This document shows, in pieces, positions 17,427 through 25,381 of a stretch of DNA of 64,000 bases (its first letter is position 1; the number at the start of each line of letters is the position of its first letter). The stretch spans positions 1 through 64,000 of the forward strand of contig JAIQFE010000029.1 in NCBI GenBank assembly GCA_020073445.1, in the 5' to 3' direction. Position numbers and translations under genes: made by a program. The notes below the pieces were generated by a model. It ran no database searches. It was not told the DNA's origin and worked only from the letters and a program-made list of their open reading frames with translations. This DNA comes from Terriglobia bacterium. Its GTDB lineage: Bacteria > Acidobacteriota > Terriglobia > Bryobacterales > Bryobacteraceae.

Positions 17427-17738
17427 ATGCATGGACGATGGATGTGCTGCATCTGGATCTTGCCTGCCCTGCTAGTGGCTGCGTCCGTGGATGCGATTCC
17501 GGATCCTCCGGCGTTAGATCCCCACTTCGCCGCGACAAAAGTTCCCGCCCTGAATGAAAGCCCGACGACCGGCTCCAACCCGTCTGGGAACTATGGTTCG
17601 AATCTCTTCGTTCAGTTCCGGGCACAAGAAACGATTTTGGTCCGGGATGCCAAGCCCGGTAATCCCGCAACCTTCATAGCTCAAATGGGGCAGGCTGCTG
17701 ATTCGTCTCCTCCGGCCCGGGCCCTGCGGTCCCGGTAG
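17427..17738 (+). CDS. Possible small secreted protein upstream of radical SAM gene
   Basis: A 103-codon frame starts at ATG 17427 (a GTG lies four codons earlier) and encodes a basic start, a hydrophobic stretch (CCIWILPALLVAAS) and a plausible signal cleavage after VDA. A Pro/Ser/Asn-rich mature part of about 80 residues follows. I recognise no family. It lies in a 563-base stretch between the permease and the radical SAM gene and on the same strand as the latter, with about 118 bases between them. It could be a substrate or partner of the radical SAM enzyme, an unrelated secreted protein, or a chance frame; codon usage does not settle it by eye. Confidence 0.35.
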   Translation: MHGRWMCCIWILPALLVAASVDAIPDPPALDPHFAATKVPALNESPTTGSNPSGNYGSNLFVQFRAQETILVRDAKPGNPATFIAQMGQAADSSPPARALRSR

Positions 17739-17856
17739 ATCCGTTTCAAGCTGAAAGACTGCGAGTTCCGCGCGGCACGCCGCACGCGGTCGAATCTTTT
17801 TGAAACGATTGACTCTAGCAGCAAGTCCCTTCTCTGTAGAGAGGGAAAGGAAAAGC

Positions 17857-18870
17857 GTGAAAACTTCTGAAGTCGTAAAGGCCTGGGGCAGGATTTTGAA
17901 AGGGGAGCGACCCTCCCTTTCCATCGAAATCACGCGCGAATGTCCGCTGCGCTGTCCGGGCTGCTACGCCTATGAGGATGGGCATCTGGGCGGTGGCGGT
18001 GTCACGCTGCGCGGCCTTCGCGACCGCAAGGGGCAGGAACTCATCGACGGCGTGCTGGAGGTAGCGGATCGCCTAAGGCCCTTGCATTTATCGCTGGTGG
18101 GCGGCGACCCTCTGGTCCGCTATCGCGAACTCGAAACAATGGTTCCCCTCCTGCTGGACCGGGGCATTCACGTCCAGATTGTGACCAGCGCCTTCCGGCC
18201 TCCAGCGGCGACATGGGCGACGCTTCGTCACCTGAACATCGTCGTATCGATTGATGGATTGCAGCCCGAGCACGACATCAGGCGCGCCCCCGCGACGTAT
18301 GCCCGGATCCTGAAGAATATCGCGGGCAGCAAAATCACAATTCACTGCACGGTCACCGGTCAGATGATGAAGCGGCCGGGTTACTTGCGCGAGTTCCTGG
18401 AGTTCTGGCATCCCCGGGAGGAGATCCGCAAAGTCTGGTTCAGCTTGTTCACGCCGCAGGTGGGCGATCGGCTCCCGGAAATCCTGGAACCGCAGGAGCG
18501 CCGGCAGGCCATCGCGGACATGCTCGAACTGCGGACGCAATTCCCCAAACTGGATATGCCCGAGGGACTGATCCGGCAGTTCGCCGCACCGCCGCATAGC
18601 CCTCAGGAATGCGTGTTCGCGCTCACCACGCAAACCCTTTCCGCCGACCTCGAAACCAAGATCGTTCCCTGCCAGTTCGGGGGCAAGCCGGACTGCGGTT
18701 CCTGCGGCTGTGTCGCCTCCATGGGACTTGCGGCCGTCGCTGCGCATAAACTGGTAGGATTCATTCCGGTGGGGGCGATCTTCAAAGCTTCGGTGAGAAT
18801 CGGGCAGATGCGGGCGAAAGGATCCCAGGAGATCCCGCCGATCCCGGAAAGGCTGAGAGTTCTGCACTAA
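17857..18870 (+). CDS. Radical SAM protein with C-terminal cysteine cluster
   Basis: The 337-residue enzyme carries the S-adenosylmethionine [4Fe-4S] motif Cys29-x3-Cys33-x2-Cys36 (CPLRCPGCY). The barrel elements follow: VGGDPLVR, VTSAFR and VVSIDGLQPEHD. Near the C-terminus is PCQFGG followed by CGSCGC, a cysteine cluster like an auxiliary iron-sulfur site. The GTG at 17857 is chosen because AGGA lies seven bases upstream and the product then begins MKTSEVVKAWG; a TTG at 17800 would add a poorly conserved-looking leader. It resembles an uncharacterised radical SAM group that I believe is common in Acidobacteriota. Its reaction is unknown. It precedes a class II aldolase by 46 bases. Confidence 0.88.
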   Translation: MKTSEVVKAWGRILKGERPSLSIEITRECPLRCPGCYAYEDGHLGGGGVTLRGLRDRKGQELIDGVLEVADRLRPLHLSLVGGDPLVRYRELETMVPLLLDRGIHVQIVTSAFRPPAATWATLRHLNIVVSIDGLQPEHDIRRAPATYARILKNIAGSKITIHCTVTGQMMKRPGYLREFLEFWHPREEIRKVWFSLFTPQVGDRLPEILEPQERRQAIADMLELRTQFPKLDMPEGLIRQFAAPPHSPQECVFALTTQTLSADLETKIVPCQFGGKPDCGSCGCVASMGLAAVAAHKLVGFIPVGAIFKASVRIGQMRAKGSQEIPPIPERLRVLH

Positions 18871-18916
18871 GAGCGGCTGCCGTCTAAGAAGGTGAGAGCT
18901 GCTAGAGCCTGAGAAG

Positions 18917-19945
18917 ATGGAACAGGGCATGATCAAGAACGTTTCCGTGAACGACGACCTGGGCCCGCTGCTGGACCTGGCGGGACGGGTGGGCTGCGAT
19001 CCGCTGCTCACGCAGGCCAGCACCGGAAACATTTCCCTGAAGCTCGACGGCGCGCTGTGGATCAAGGCATCCGGCAAGTGGCTGGCCGACGCGAGCCGCG
19101 GAAAGATTCTGATCCCGCTGGATTTGGCAAGCGTGCGCGCGACTATCCGGCAGAATATCGATCCCGCGGAACTTTATCCGGACGCGTCCATCGAAACCGC
19201 CATGCACGTTACGATGCCGCATCGGGTGGTCTTGCACGTGCATTCCGTAAACACCATCGCCTGGGCGGTTCGCGAAGACGCTGCCGCGCAACTGGGAACG
19301 CGGCTGCAGGGCCTGCGCTGGCAGTGGATTCCGTATGTGGCCTCGGGCCTGCCGCTCGCGAGGGAAATCTCCCGAGTGCTGGCTGCGCTCCCCGATACCG
19401 ATGTCGTAGTGTTAGGAAACCACGGCCTGGTGCTGGGCGGCGAGGACTGCCGGGCTACCGAACATCTTTTGAACGATATCGAACGGCGGCTGGCGATTGC
19501 GCCACGCGAGGCGCACCCCGCGGATTATGCTCTGCTTGCGGAACTGGCGGCAGATTTACCCTGGGCCTTGCCCGACGACGATGCCATCCATGCGCTGGCA
19601 ACGGATCCGGTATCGCGGAAGGTTCTGGAGGGCGGCTTTCTCTATCCTTGCCAGGCGATATTTTCGGATGCGCGCACGCGAGAATTATTTCGCGCCGTGC
19701 CGGATACAGTTCCTGCCGCGGCAGAATTCACGGACCGGCCGTTCCTGCTGGTCAAAGGCCGCGGAGTGGTGATCAGCCAGGCGATGACTCCGGCAGAAAT
19801 CGCGATGCTCCGCGGGTTGTCGCAAGTGGTCCAGCGCGTGAGCCCTTCATCGCCGCTACGCTACCTGACCGAAGACGAGGTGGCTGCGAGTTCAAGTACA
19901 GCAGCCTACCGGTACCGCGAACTCGCCAACGCGAGCCACGCATAA
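18917..19945 (+). CDS. Class II aldolase/adducin family protein
   Basis: The 342-residue protein belongs to the zinc-dependent class II aldolases (fuculose/rhamnulose-phosphate aldolase and relatives). The conserved features are the phosphate-side loop TGNISLKLDG, the zinc ligands HVHSVN, and LGNHGLVLGG, where the third metal-binding histidine sits. It is longer than FucA (about 215 residues) and resembles the N-terminal half of bifunctional rhamnulose-phosphate aldolase/dehydrogenases, here without the dehydrogenase. It follows the radical SAM gene with a short gap. Substrate is unknown. A second Met at position 5 is an alternative start. Confidence 0.85.
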   Translation: MEQGMIKNVSVNDDLGPLLDLAGRVGCDPLLTQASTGNISLKLDGALWIKASGKWLADASRGKILIPLDLASVRATIRQNIDPAELYPDASIETAMHVTMPHRVVLHVHSVNTIAWAVREDAAAQLGTRLQGLRWQWIPYVASGLPLAREISRVLAALPDTDVVVLGNHGLVLGGEDCRATEHLLNDIERRLAIAPREAHPADYALLAELAADLPWALPDDDAIHALATDPVSRKVLEGGFLYPCQAIFSDARTRELFRAVPDTVPAAAEFTDRPFLLVKGRGVVISQAMTPAEIAMLRGLSQVVQRVSPSSPLRYLTEDEVAASSSTAAYRYRELANASHA

Positions 19946-20066
19946 CCTCATAGTTTCGTAAGACTTTATCGCGCGCTCGGCGTTTCCACAGGCGGCGGTT
20001 TCCGGGAATTTGTTAACATCGTCAGTTGTCCCCACCATTCAGGAGATAGCACTCGGGAGAAGATCT

Positions 20067-21779
20067 ATGGAAACCGCTACGCAACCCGTCAATGATGTGA
20101 AAACCGAAGCCGCCCCGGAGATGATTTCCGCCGGCCAGATTGTCGCCAAGATGCTGAAGCAGGAAGGCATTGAGCACATCTTCACCATTTCCGGCGGACA
20201 CATCGTCGATATTTACAACGGCTGCATTGACGAAGGCATCCAGATCGTCGATGTTCGCCACGAGCAAGTAGCGGCACACGCCGCCGACGCTTACGCTCGC
20301 ATCACCGGACTGGGTTGTGCGGTTGTGACCGCGGGTCCCGGAACCACCGACGCCGTCACTGGCATAGCGAACGCCTACCGCGCCGAGAGCCCGATGCTGC
20401 TGATCGGCGGCAATTCGCCGCTGAAGCAATATCGCATGGGTGGATTACAAGAGTTGCGTCACACCGAGATGATGACGCCGATCAGCAAGTTTGCATCGCT
20501 GGTGATGACCACCGAGCGCACCGCGGAAATGATGGGCATCGCGTTCCGGGAAATGTACAACGGCGCGCCTGGGCCCGGGTTTCTCGAAATCCCGCATGAC
20601 GTGATGGACGGCAAAGTGGAAGCGTCGAAGGTTCGCTATCCCAAGAACTACCGCGTGAAGGGCTCCGATGGCGGAGCGCCGGATTTCATCGGCGATCCGA
20701 AAATCGTGGAACAGGTGGCGGATCTTCTCGCTAAGGCCGAACGCCCCGTGGCATTGTTCGGTACGCAGGCGCGGACTTGCCGCGCGCACGACGCGATCGA
20801 CCGCTTCTCGAAGCATTTCAACATCCCAATCTACGTGAATGGGTCCGCGCGCGGGACGCTGCCGCGCAACCATTCCCACGCTTTCATGCCCTCGCGCAAA
20901 ACGGCGTTCGACAACGCCGACGTGATCCTGCTGGCGGGCACGCCGCTCGATTTCCGCATGGGCTACGGCCGCCGCCTCAATCCAAAAGCCAAGATCGTGA
21001 TCATGGACATGGATTACAAGAACGTCGGCAACAACCGCGATTTCGATTTCGGTTTGGTCGGCAATCTGCGGACGATCGTGAACGCGATGTGCGAAGCTTC
21101 CCCGGGCGATGTCGCACGAAAGCACGATCCGTTCATCAAGATGCTGCGTGAGGATGAAGCCAAGGCGCAGGGTAAGAACGACAAGATTATCGCGGCCGGC
21201 GAAGTGCCGATTCACCCGGTGCGCCTGTGTCACGAGATCAACGAATTCCTCCAGGAAGATACCGTTTACATCGGCGACGGTGGCGATATCGTCACGTTCT
21301 CCGGTTCCATCGTTCGGCCGCATAAACCCGGCGGGTGGATGGATCCTGGTCCGCTCGGCACGCTGGGCGTCGGCACCGGCTTTGCAATGGCTTCGAAGCT
21401 CGCCCAGCCCAAGCGCGACGTGGTCGTACTCTACGGCGACTGCTCGTTCACGCTGACCGGTTTTGATTTCATCACCATGGTGCATCGCAAGCTGCCGTTT
21501 GTGGGCGTGATCGGCAACAACTCGTCGTGGAACCAGATCCGCTTTGGTCAGGAGCGCAAATATCCGGGCCGCGGCGATATCGGCAACGTGGTGGGTGACG
21601 TTCGATTCGACCATCTGGCGCAGGCCATGGGCGGATTCGGCATTCGCGTGACCAAGCCGGAAGAGATTCGTCCCGCGCTCGAAAAGGCTCGCGATTCGGG
21701 CTTGCCGGCGCTGGTGGACGTCGTGATCAATCGCGATGTCTATTCGTCGGGCACCTCGAATCAGACGATGTACAAGTAG
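20067..21779 (+). CDS. Thiamine-diphosphate decarboxylase, probably oxalyl-CoA decarboxylase-like
   Basis: The 570-residue enzyme has the three-domain acetolactate synthase/oxalyl-CoA decarboxylase fold. Glu66 in VRHEQVAAHAADAYAR is the cofactor-activating glutamate, and YGDCSF followed after about 27 residues by NN is the thiamine-diphosphate/magnesium motif. The ATG at 20067 is chosen for its GGGAGA six bases upstream. Family alone allows acetolactate synthase-like, 2-hydroxyacyl-CoA lyase or oxalyl-CoA decarboxylase. The last two both release formyl-CoA and are favoured because a formyl-CoA:oxalate CoA-transferase, a formyltransferase and an OxlT-like carrier follow on the same strand. Substrate identity is inferred from context. 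Confidence 0.72.
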   Translation: METATQPVNDVKTEAAPEMISAGQIVAKMLKQEGIEHIFTISGGHIVDIYNGCIDEGIQIVDVRHEQVAAHAADAYARITGLGCAVVTAGPGTTDAVTGIANAYRAESPMLLIGGNSPLKQYRMGGLQELRHTEMMTPISKFASLVMTTERTAEMMGIAFREMYNGAPGPGFLEIPHDVMDGKVEASKVRYPKNYRVKGSDGGAPDFIGDPKIVEQVADLLAKAERPVALFGTQARTCRAHDAIDRFSKHFNIPIYVNGSARGTLPRNHSHAFMPSRKTAFDNADVILLAGTPLDFRMGYGRRLNPKAKIVIMDMDYKNVGNNRDFDFGLVGNLRTIVNAMCEASPGDVARKHDPFIKMLREDEAKAQGKNDKIIAAGEVPIHPVRLCHEINEFLQEDTVYIGDGGDIVTFSGSIVRPHKPGGWMDPGPLGTLGVGTGFAMASKLAQPKRDVVVLYGDCSFTLTGFDFITMVHRKLPFVGVIGNNSSWNQIRFGQERKYPGRGDIGNVVGDVRFDHLAQAMGGFGIRVTKPEEIRPALEKARDSGLPALVDVVINRDVYSSGTSNQTMYK

Positions 21780-21824
21780 CCCCCAAGCCTGCATTCAAAG
21801 AGGTGTTCCAGGTTACGATCACGT

Positions 21825-22253
21825 ATGCTTCGGCGCGCTTTTATCGCAATACTTTCGATTGGCATTGCCTATGGCTGCGAGTGCCGAGAACCGAGCGTGC
21901 AGGCCAAGCGGGACTCCTCCGATATCGTCTTTCGTGGCACGATAATCGCGTTCCGAGAATCCCCGGCTAGAACGGATAAAGCTCTCGGTGTCCGCTATAC
22001 GGGCAGGATAGTTGTTTTTCATGTGACACGGGTCTGGAAGGGCGAGGTCGGTCAAACGCTCGATATGCCTGAAGCGCTGGAAACCACAGCCCGCACGGGC
22101 TTTGGGCCCTCTCTCAAGACCGGCGAGGATTTGCTCATCTACGCTAGTCGGATAGGTCCCGAATATTACACATCTATCTGCGGTTTCCACAAAGGCGCGA
22201 AAGGCGCTAAAGACCTCAAGAAACTGGGCCCTGGCAAAGATCCCACTCTCTAA
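21825..22253 (+). CDS. Small secreted TIMP/NTR-like protein
   Basis: The 142-residue product has a signal peptide (MLRRAFIAILSIGIAYG) after which the mature protein would begin with the Cys-x-Cys CECREPS. Then come the phrases DIVFRGTIIAF, VVFHVTRVWKGEVGQ and EDLLIYASR, and a late Cys in SICGF. An N-terminal Cys-x-Cys and this strand pattern are characteristic of the netrin/TIMP (tissue inhibitor of metalloproteinases) OB-fold, which occurs as a secreted domain of unknown role in many bacteria. It sits between the decarboxylase and the CoA-transferase but has no evident link to oxalate. Protease inhibition is not established for bacterial members. Confidence 0.65.
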   Translation: MLRRAFIAILSIGIAYGCECREPSVQAKRDSSDIVFRGTIIAFRESPARTDKALGVRYTGRIVVFHVTRVWKGEVGQTLDMPEALETTARTGFGPSLKTGEDLLIYASRIGPEYYTSICGFHKGAKGAKDLKKLGPGKDPTL

Positions 22254-22340
22254 AGGCGCTCTCTCAGACTGGCAGAGCTAAACTCAGCTACAGGACACCA
22301 TCGGCTTGACTTGCCCTGACTTTCTACCTAGCCTGAACGT

Positions 22341-22565
22341 ATGGAAGTGACTCTTTCGCCGGAACAGGAAGCGCAACTTCAGCGCATCGCCCGCCGGACC
22401 GGAAGAAACACGGAGACTCTGGCGCAGGAGGCGATCGACCACCTCTTGGAGCACGAAGAACGCTTCATCGAAGCCGTGGAGAAGGGCCTCGCTTCGTTGG
22501 ATCGGGGAGAATTCATCAGCCATCAGGAAGTAAAGCGGCGCATTGAAAGCCTGCTCGAATCCTGA
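22341..22565 (+). CDS. Antitoxin-like protein of a type II toxin-antitoxin pair
   Basis: The 74-residue acidic protein (LSPEQEAQLQRIARRTGRNTETLA) has the short strand plus two helices of ribbon-helix-helix antitoxins, followed by a charged tail (RFIEAVEKGLASLDRGEFISHQEV) typical of ParD-like proteins that wrap the toxin. Its stop overlaps the start of the next short frame in TGATG, the usual coupling of antitoxin and toxin. The downstream toxin is truncated, so the antitoxin now stands alone. It would act in the cytoplasm as a DNA-binding autorepressor. Confidence 0.75.
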   Translation: MEVTLSPEQEAQLQRIARRTGRNTETLAQEAIDHLLEHEERFIEAVEKGLASLDRGEFISHQEVKRRIESLLES

Positions 22566-22687
22566 TGGAGGCTCGCTGGTCGCCCGAGGCGGCTGACGAT
22601 CTCGAACGCATTGTCCGGATCATCCAACGTGCGGCGCCTTCTCCAAGACTATTCGTGAGTTCGGTTACTATGGAAAAGATGCACTAA
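22565..22687 (+). pseudogene. Truncated ParE/RelE-family toxin remnant
   Basis: A 40-codon frame begins at ATG 22565, overlapping the antitoxin stop by one base. It encodes MEARWSPEAADDLERIVRII, a standard N-terminus of ParE/RelE toxins (W/Y-S-P-x-A-x-x-D-L), and then breaks off after about 22 recognisable residues. Normal toxins are 90-105 residues. No convincing remainder is visible in the other frames, although a different frame reads KTIREFGYYGKDALK just after the break. This looks like a toxin inactivated by internal deletion or frameshift. Confidence 0.65.
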
Positions 22688-22709
22688 AGCCAACGCCCCT
22701 AGCGCTAAA

Positions 22710-22764
22710 CCCGCGCGGGAGCGCATGGCCGGGGCTGAAGCCCCGGTTGCAGGCTGAAGCCTGC
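22710..22764. repeat. Cluster of three short palindromes
   Basis: Three adjacent palindromes sit between the toxin remnant and the frc gene: CCCGCGCGGG (22710-22719), CCGGGGCTGAAGCCCCGG (22729-22746) and GCAGGCTGAAGCCTGC (22749-22764). The last two share the core GGCTGAAGCC with a two-base GA loop. They resemble repetitive extragenic palindromes and lie just upstream of the frc ribosome-binding site, where folding could affect expression. Confidence 0.6.
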
Positions 22765-22788
22765 TCCACCAAGGAGACTGACAGATAG

Positions 22789-24054
22789 ATGGAAGCACTC
22801 AAGGGAGTCCGCATTCTCGACATGACGCATGTGCAGGCGGGGCCGACCTGCTCGCAACTGCTGGCATGGCTGGGAGCGGACGTGATTAAGCTCGAGTCAC
22901 CCGCCGGCGACGCGACGCGCGGCCAGTTGCGGGACGTGCCCAATGCGGACAGCCTGTATTTCACGATGCTGAACTGCAACAAGCGCTCGATCACGGTCAA
23001 CATGAAGTCGCCCGACGGCAAGGCGGTGTTCGTCGAGCTGCTGAAGAAGAGCGACATCATCATGGAGAATTTCGGGCCCGGCGTGCTCGACCGGCTGGGA
23101 TTCCCTTGGGAGAAGATCCACGAAATCAATCCTCGCGTCGTGATGGGTTCGATCAAGGGCTTCGGCTCCTCCGGCCCCTATGCGGACTTCAAAGCGTATG
23201 AGAACGTCGCACAGGCCATGGGCGGCGCCATGAGCACCACCGGCATCCCCGAAGGCCCGCCGTATGTCACCGGCGCGCAGATCGGCGACACCGGCACCGG
23301 CTTGCACCTGGCCATAGGGTTACTCGCGGCGCTGCATCAGCGTGATCGCACTGGCGAAGGCCAGTACGTAGAGGTCGCGATGATGGACGGCGTCATGAAT
23401 CTGTGCCGAGTGAAGTGGCGCGATCATCAGCGGCTCGCTCACGGGCCGTTGTCCGAATATTCCGTGCCGACCGAGGGCTTGACGACTACGCCTCGCGCCG
23501 GGAACGATTCCGGCGGCGGGCAGCTCGGCAACGCCATCAAGTGCAAGCCCGGCGGGCCCAACGACTACATCTACGTGGTAATCCAAGAAGCTGTCTGGGA
23601 CGGACTCGCCAAGCGCGTTGGACCCGACGTGGGCCAACCCGATCTGGCGACCGATCCGCGCTACCTCAAGATCGCCGATCGCCGCAAGAATCAGAACGAC
23701 ATTTGGAAGCTGCTGGAACAGTTCGCTTCGAAGTACACCAAGCGGGAGTTCATGGTGATCCTGAACGACCTGGATGTGCCCTGCGGCCCGATCATGTCGA
23801 CCGAGGATCTGGCGAACGACGTCCACGTAAAAGGGCGCGACATGTATGTCGAGCTCGACCATCCGCAGCGCGGCAAGTGGTTCAACGTCGGCATGCCGAT
23901 CAAGCTTTCGGCGTCGCCCGCGAAAATCGAGCGGTCGCCGACGCTGGGCGAGCACACCGATGAGATCCTGAAAGAAGTGCTCGGGTTTAGCGATGCCGAC
24001 ATCGCAGCCAAGAAAGCGGCCGGCGCGTTTTCGTTACCGCCTAAAACGAAATGA
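22789..24054 (+). CDS. frc: Formyl-CoA:oxalate CoA-transferase
   Basis: This class III CoA-transferase of 421 residues moves CoA from formyl-CoA to oxalate, making oxalyl-CoA for decarboxylation. It follows the known Frc sequence closely: THVQAGP near the N-terminus, the segment [43 protein letters not shown] and IKCKPGG. The catalytic aspartate that forms the acyl anhydride is Asp167 in [11 protein letters not shown], and WRDHQRL matches the Frc LRDQQRL. Length agrees (Oxalobacter Frc is about 428). It overlaps the following formyltransferase gene by 4 bases (ATGA). Other class III transferases are possible but these Frc-like segments argue against them. Confidence 0.88.
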   Translation: MEALKGVRILDMTHVQAGPTCSQLLAWLGADVIKLESPAGDATRGQLRDVPNADSLYFTMLNCNKRSITVNMKSPDGKAVFVELLKKSDIIMENFGPGVLDRLGFPWEKIHEINPRVVMGSIKGFGSSGPYADFKAYENVAQAMGGAMSTTGIPEGPPYVTGAQIGDTGTGLHLAIGLLAALHQRDRTGEGQYVEVAMMDGVMNLCRVKWRDHQRLAHGPLSEYSVPTEGLTTTPRAGNDSGGGQLGNAIKCKPGGPNDYIYVVIQEAVWDGLAKRVGPDVGQPDLATDPRYLKIADRRKNQNDIWKLLEQFASKYTKREFMVILNDLDVPCGPIMSTEDLANDVHVKGRDMYVELDHPQRGKWFNVGMPIKLSASPAKIERSPTLGEHTDEILKEVLGFSDADIAAKKAAGAFSLPPKTK

Positions 24055-24983
24055 AAATCGCGATTATCGGCCAGCAGGACTTCGGCAAAGCGGTACTCGA
24101 GGCGTTTCTCTCTCGCGGTGACGAAGTCGGGGCCGTGTTTTGCGCTCCTGAGAAAGAAGGCGCGCGACCAGACGCGCTGCGCGCCGCCGCACAGGAAAAA
24201 GGTCTCACAGTCCATCAGTTCAAGTCGCTGCGGGATCCGGAAGCGGCGAAGGCCATGCAGGAAGCCGACGCCGATCTCGGAATCATGGCGTTCGTGCTGC
24301 AGTTCGCGCCGCAGGACTTCGTGAAGATTCCGAAACACGGGACGATCCAGTATCATCCGTCGCTGCTGCCGAAATATCGCGGCCCGAGCTCGATCAACTG
24401 GCCGATCATCAAAGGCGATATGGAGACGGGTCTGACGATCTTCCGTCCGTCGGATGGACTGGACGAAGGCGCCGTGATCCTTCAAAAGAAAACGCCGATC
24501 AGTCCGGACGATACTTTGGGCACGATCTATTTCGATCGCCTGTTTCCGATGGGCGTCCAGGCGATGCTCGAAGCCGCGGATCTGGTGCTGGCGGGGAAAC
24601 ACACCGAGACGGTTCAAGACGAATCCCAGGCGAGCTACGAAGGCTGGTGCCGCACGGCGGAGGCGAAGATCGACTGGGCCAAGCCCATCGATCACGTGTA
24701 CAACCTGATTCGCGGATGCAATCCCGCGCCGGGGGCGTGGACGACGTTCAGCGGCAAGAAGCTCCAGATTTTCGACGCGCGCAAGACGCTTTTCCGTCGC
24801 TTTGCCGAAGTGCCTGGAAAGATCGGCGAAGTCACGGGTGTGACGGCGCAGAGCTTCAAGGTTACGGCCCAGGGTGGCACGATCGAAGTGCTCCGGACAA
24901 AGTTCGAAGACGGCAAGAAGATCAGTGGCGGCGAGCTCGCGCAATCCGGCGGGATCGCGGCTGGCGCCCTGCTCGGCAGTTGA
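24051..24983 (+). CDS. Stand-alone formyltransferase resembling the hydrolase domain of 10-formyl-THF dehydrogenase
   Basis: The 310-residue protein matches in length and layout the N-terminal hydrolase domain of 10-formyltetrahydrofolate dehydrogenase (ALDH1L1), not just Met-tRNA formyltransferase. It shows [43 protein letters not shown] and [12 protein letters not shown], which all have counterparts in ALDH1L1. The catalytic His102 and Asp138 are kept, 36 residues apart as in ALDH1L1. The third catalytic position, Asn in formyltransferases and Ile in ALDH1L1, is Gln100 here. It is coupled to frc by a 4-base overlap, so it probably acts on the formyl group from formyl-CoA or formyl-THF. The exact reaction is not known. 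It is unlikely to be the housekeeping fmt. Confidence 0.82.
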   Translation: MKIAIIGQQDFGKAVLEAFLSRGDEVGAVFCAPEKEGARPDALRAAAQEKGLTVHQFKSLRDPEAAKAMQEADADLGIMAFVLQFAPQDFVKIPKHGTIQYHPSLLPKYRGPSSINWPIIKGDMETGLTIFRPSDGLDEGAVILQKKTPISPDDTLGTIYFDRLFPMGVQAMLEAADLVLAGKHTETVQDESQASYEGWCRTAEAKIDWAKPIDHVYNLIRGCNPAPGAWTTFSGKKLQIFDARKTLFRRFAEVPGKIGEVTGVTAQSFKVTAQGGTIEVLRTKFEDGKKISGGELAQSGGIAAGALLGS

Positions 24984-24991
24984 GGCCGCGC

Positions 24992-25294
24992 TTATAATCG
25001 CGGGGCCATGATCTCAACCGCCTCCTTTGAAGTCACTACGGGATAAACCTCAAAGTCAACGAGGTCGCTCCAATTCGCGATCCACTCGTCCAGCAAAGCC
25101 CGATCGCGGGTTTCCATGAGCTGATAGCAACGTTCGAATTTGAGATCGGTCCAGCTTGACACGTACACTAACCCGGCAGGCATCAGCCGACCGCGGGCTC
25201 GAAACCGGCGGTACGCCGGTACAGCATCTTTGTTCTTGAAATACTCCACCACCATATACAGCCTTAACGGTAGGGGCGAATCGGTATCAGTCAT
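24992..25294 (-). CDS. DUF3303 family protein
   Basis: The 100-residue cytoplasmic protein matches the DUF3303 pattern: LYMVVEYFKNKDAVPAYRRF near the start, RGRLMPAGLVYVSSW in the middle, then CYQLMETRDRALLDEWIANW and DLVDFEVYPVVTS. These are the hallmarks of a small ferredoxin-like fold family with no known function. It lies on the opposite strand between the formyltransferase and the OxlT-like gene, ending 9 bases from the former, so it interrupts the oxalate block without being cotranscribed. No catalytic residues can be named. Confidence 0.85.
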   Translation of the reverse strand: MTDTDSPLPLRLYMVVEYFKNKDAVPAYRRFRARGRLMPAGLVYVSSWTDLKFERCYQLMETRDRALLDEWIANWSDLVDFEVYPVVTSKEAVEIMAPRL

Positions 25295-25381
25295 GTGGCG
25301 CAGGATATCAGGATCGCCTTGCGTGTATCCTTGTACAGAGCTTGTAAAGACAATGTTGTCGAAAGCTAGGAGAGCAAGACC

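Noticed and set aside
17592-17601. GGTTCGAATC, like a tRNA T-loop
   Set aside because: No acceptor stem, anticodon arm or CCA end can be folded around it.
17800-17856. TTG start for the radical SAM gene
   Set aside because: A GTG at 17857 has a proper AGGA at seven bases and gives a start that fits the rest of the protein.
20445-21794. Long open frame (449 codons) on the minus strand
   Set aside because: It is antisense to the TPP decarboxylase, whose frame has all family motifs; the minus product is low-complexity, rich in Arg and His, and has no recognisable domain.
22569-22788. CRISPR-like array from the closely spaced palindromes
   Set aside because: There are no repeated units with spacers of even length; these are separate extragenic palindromes.
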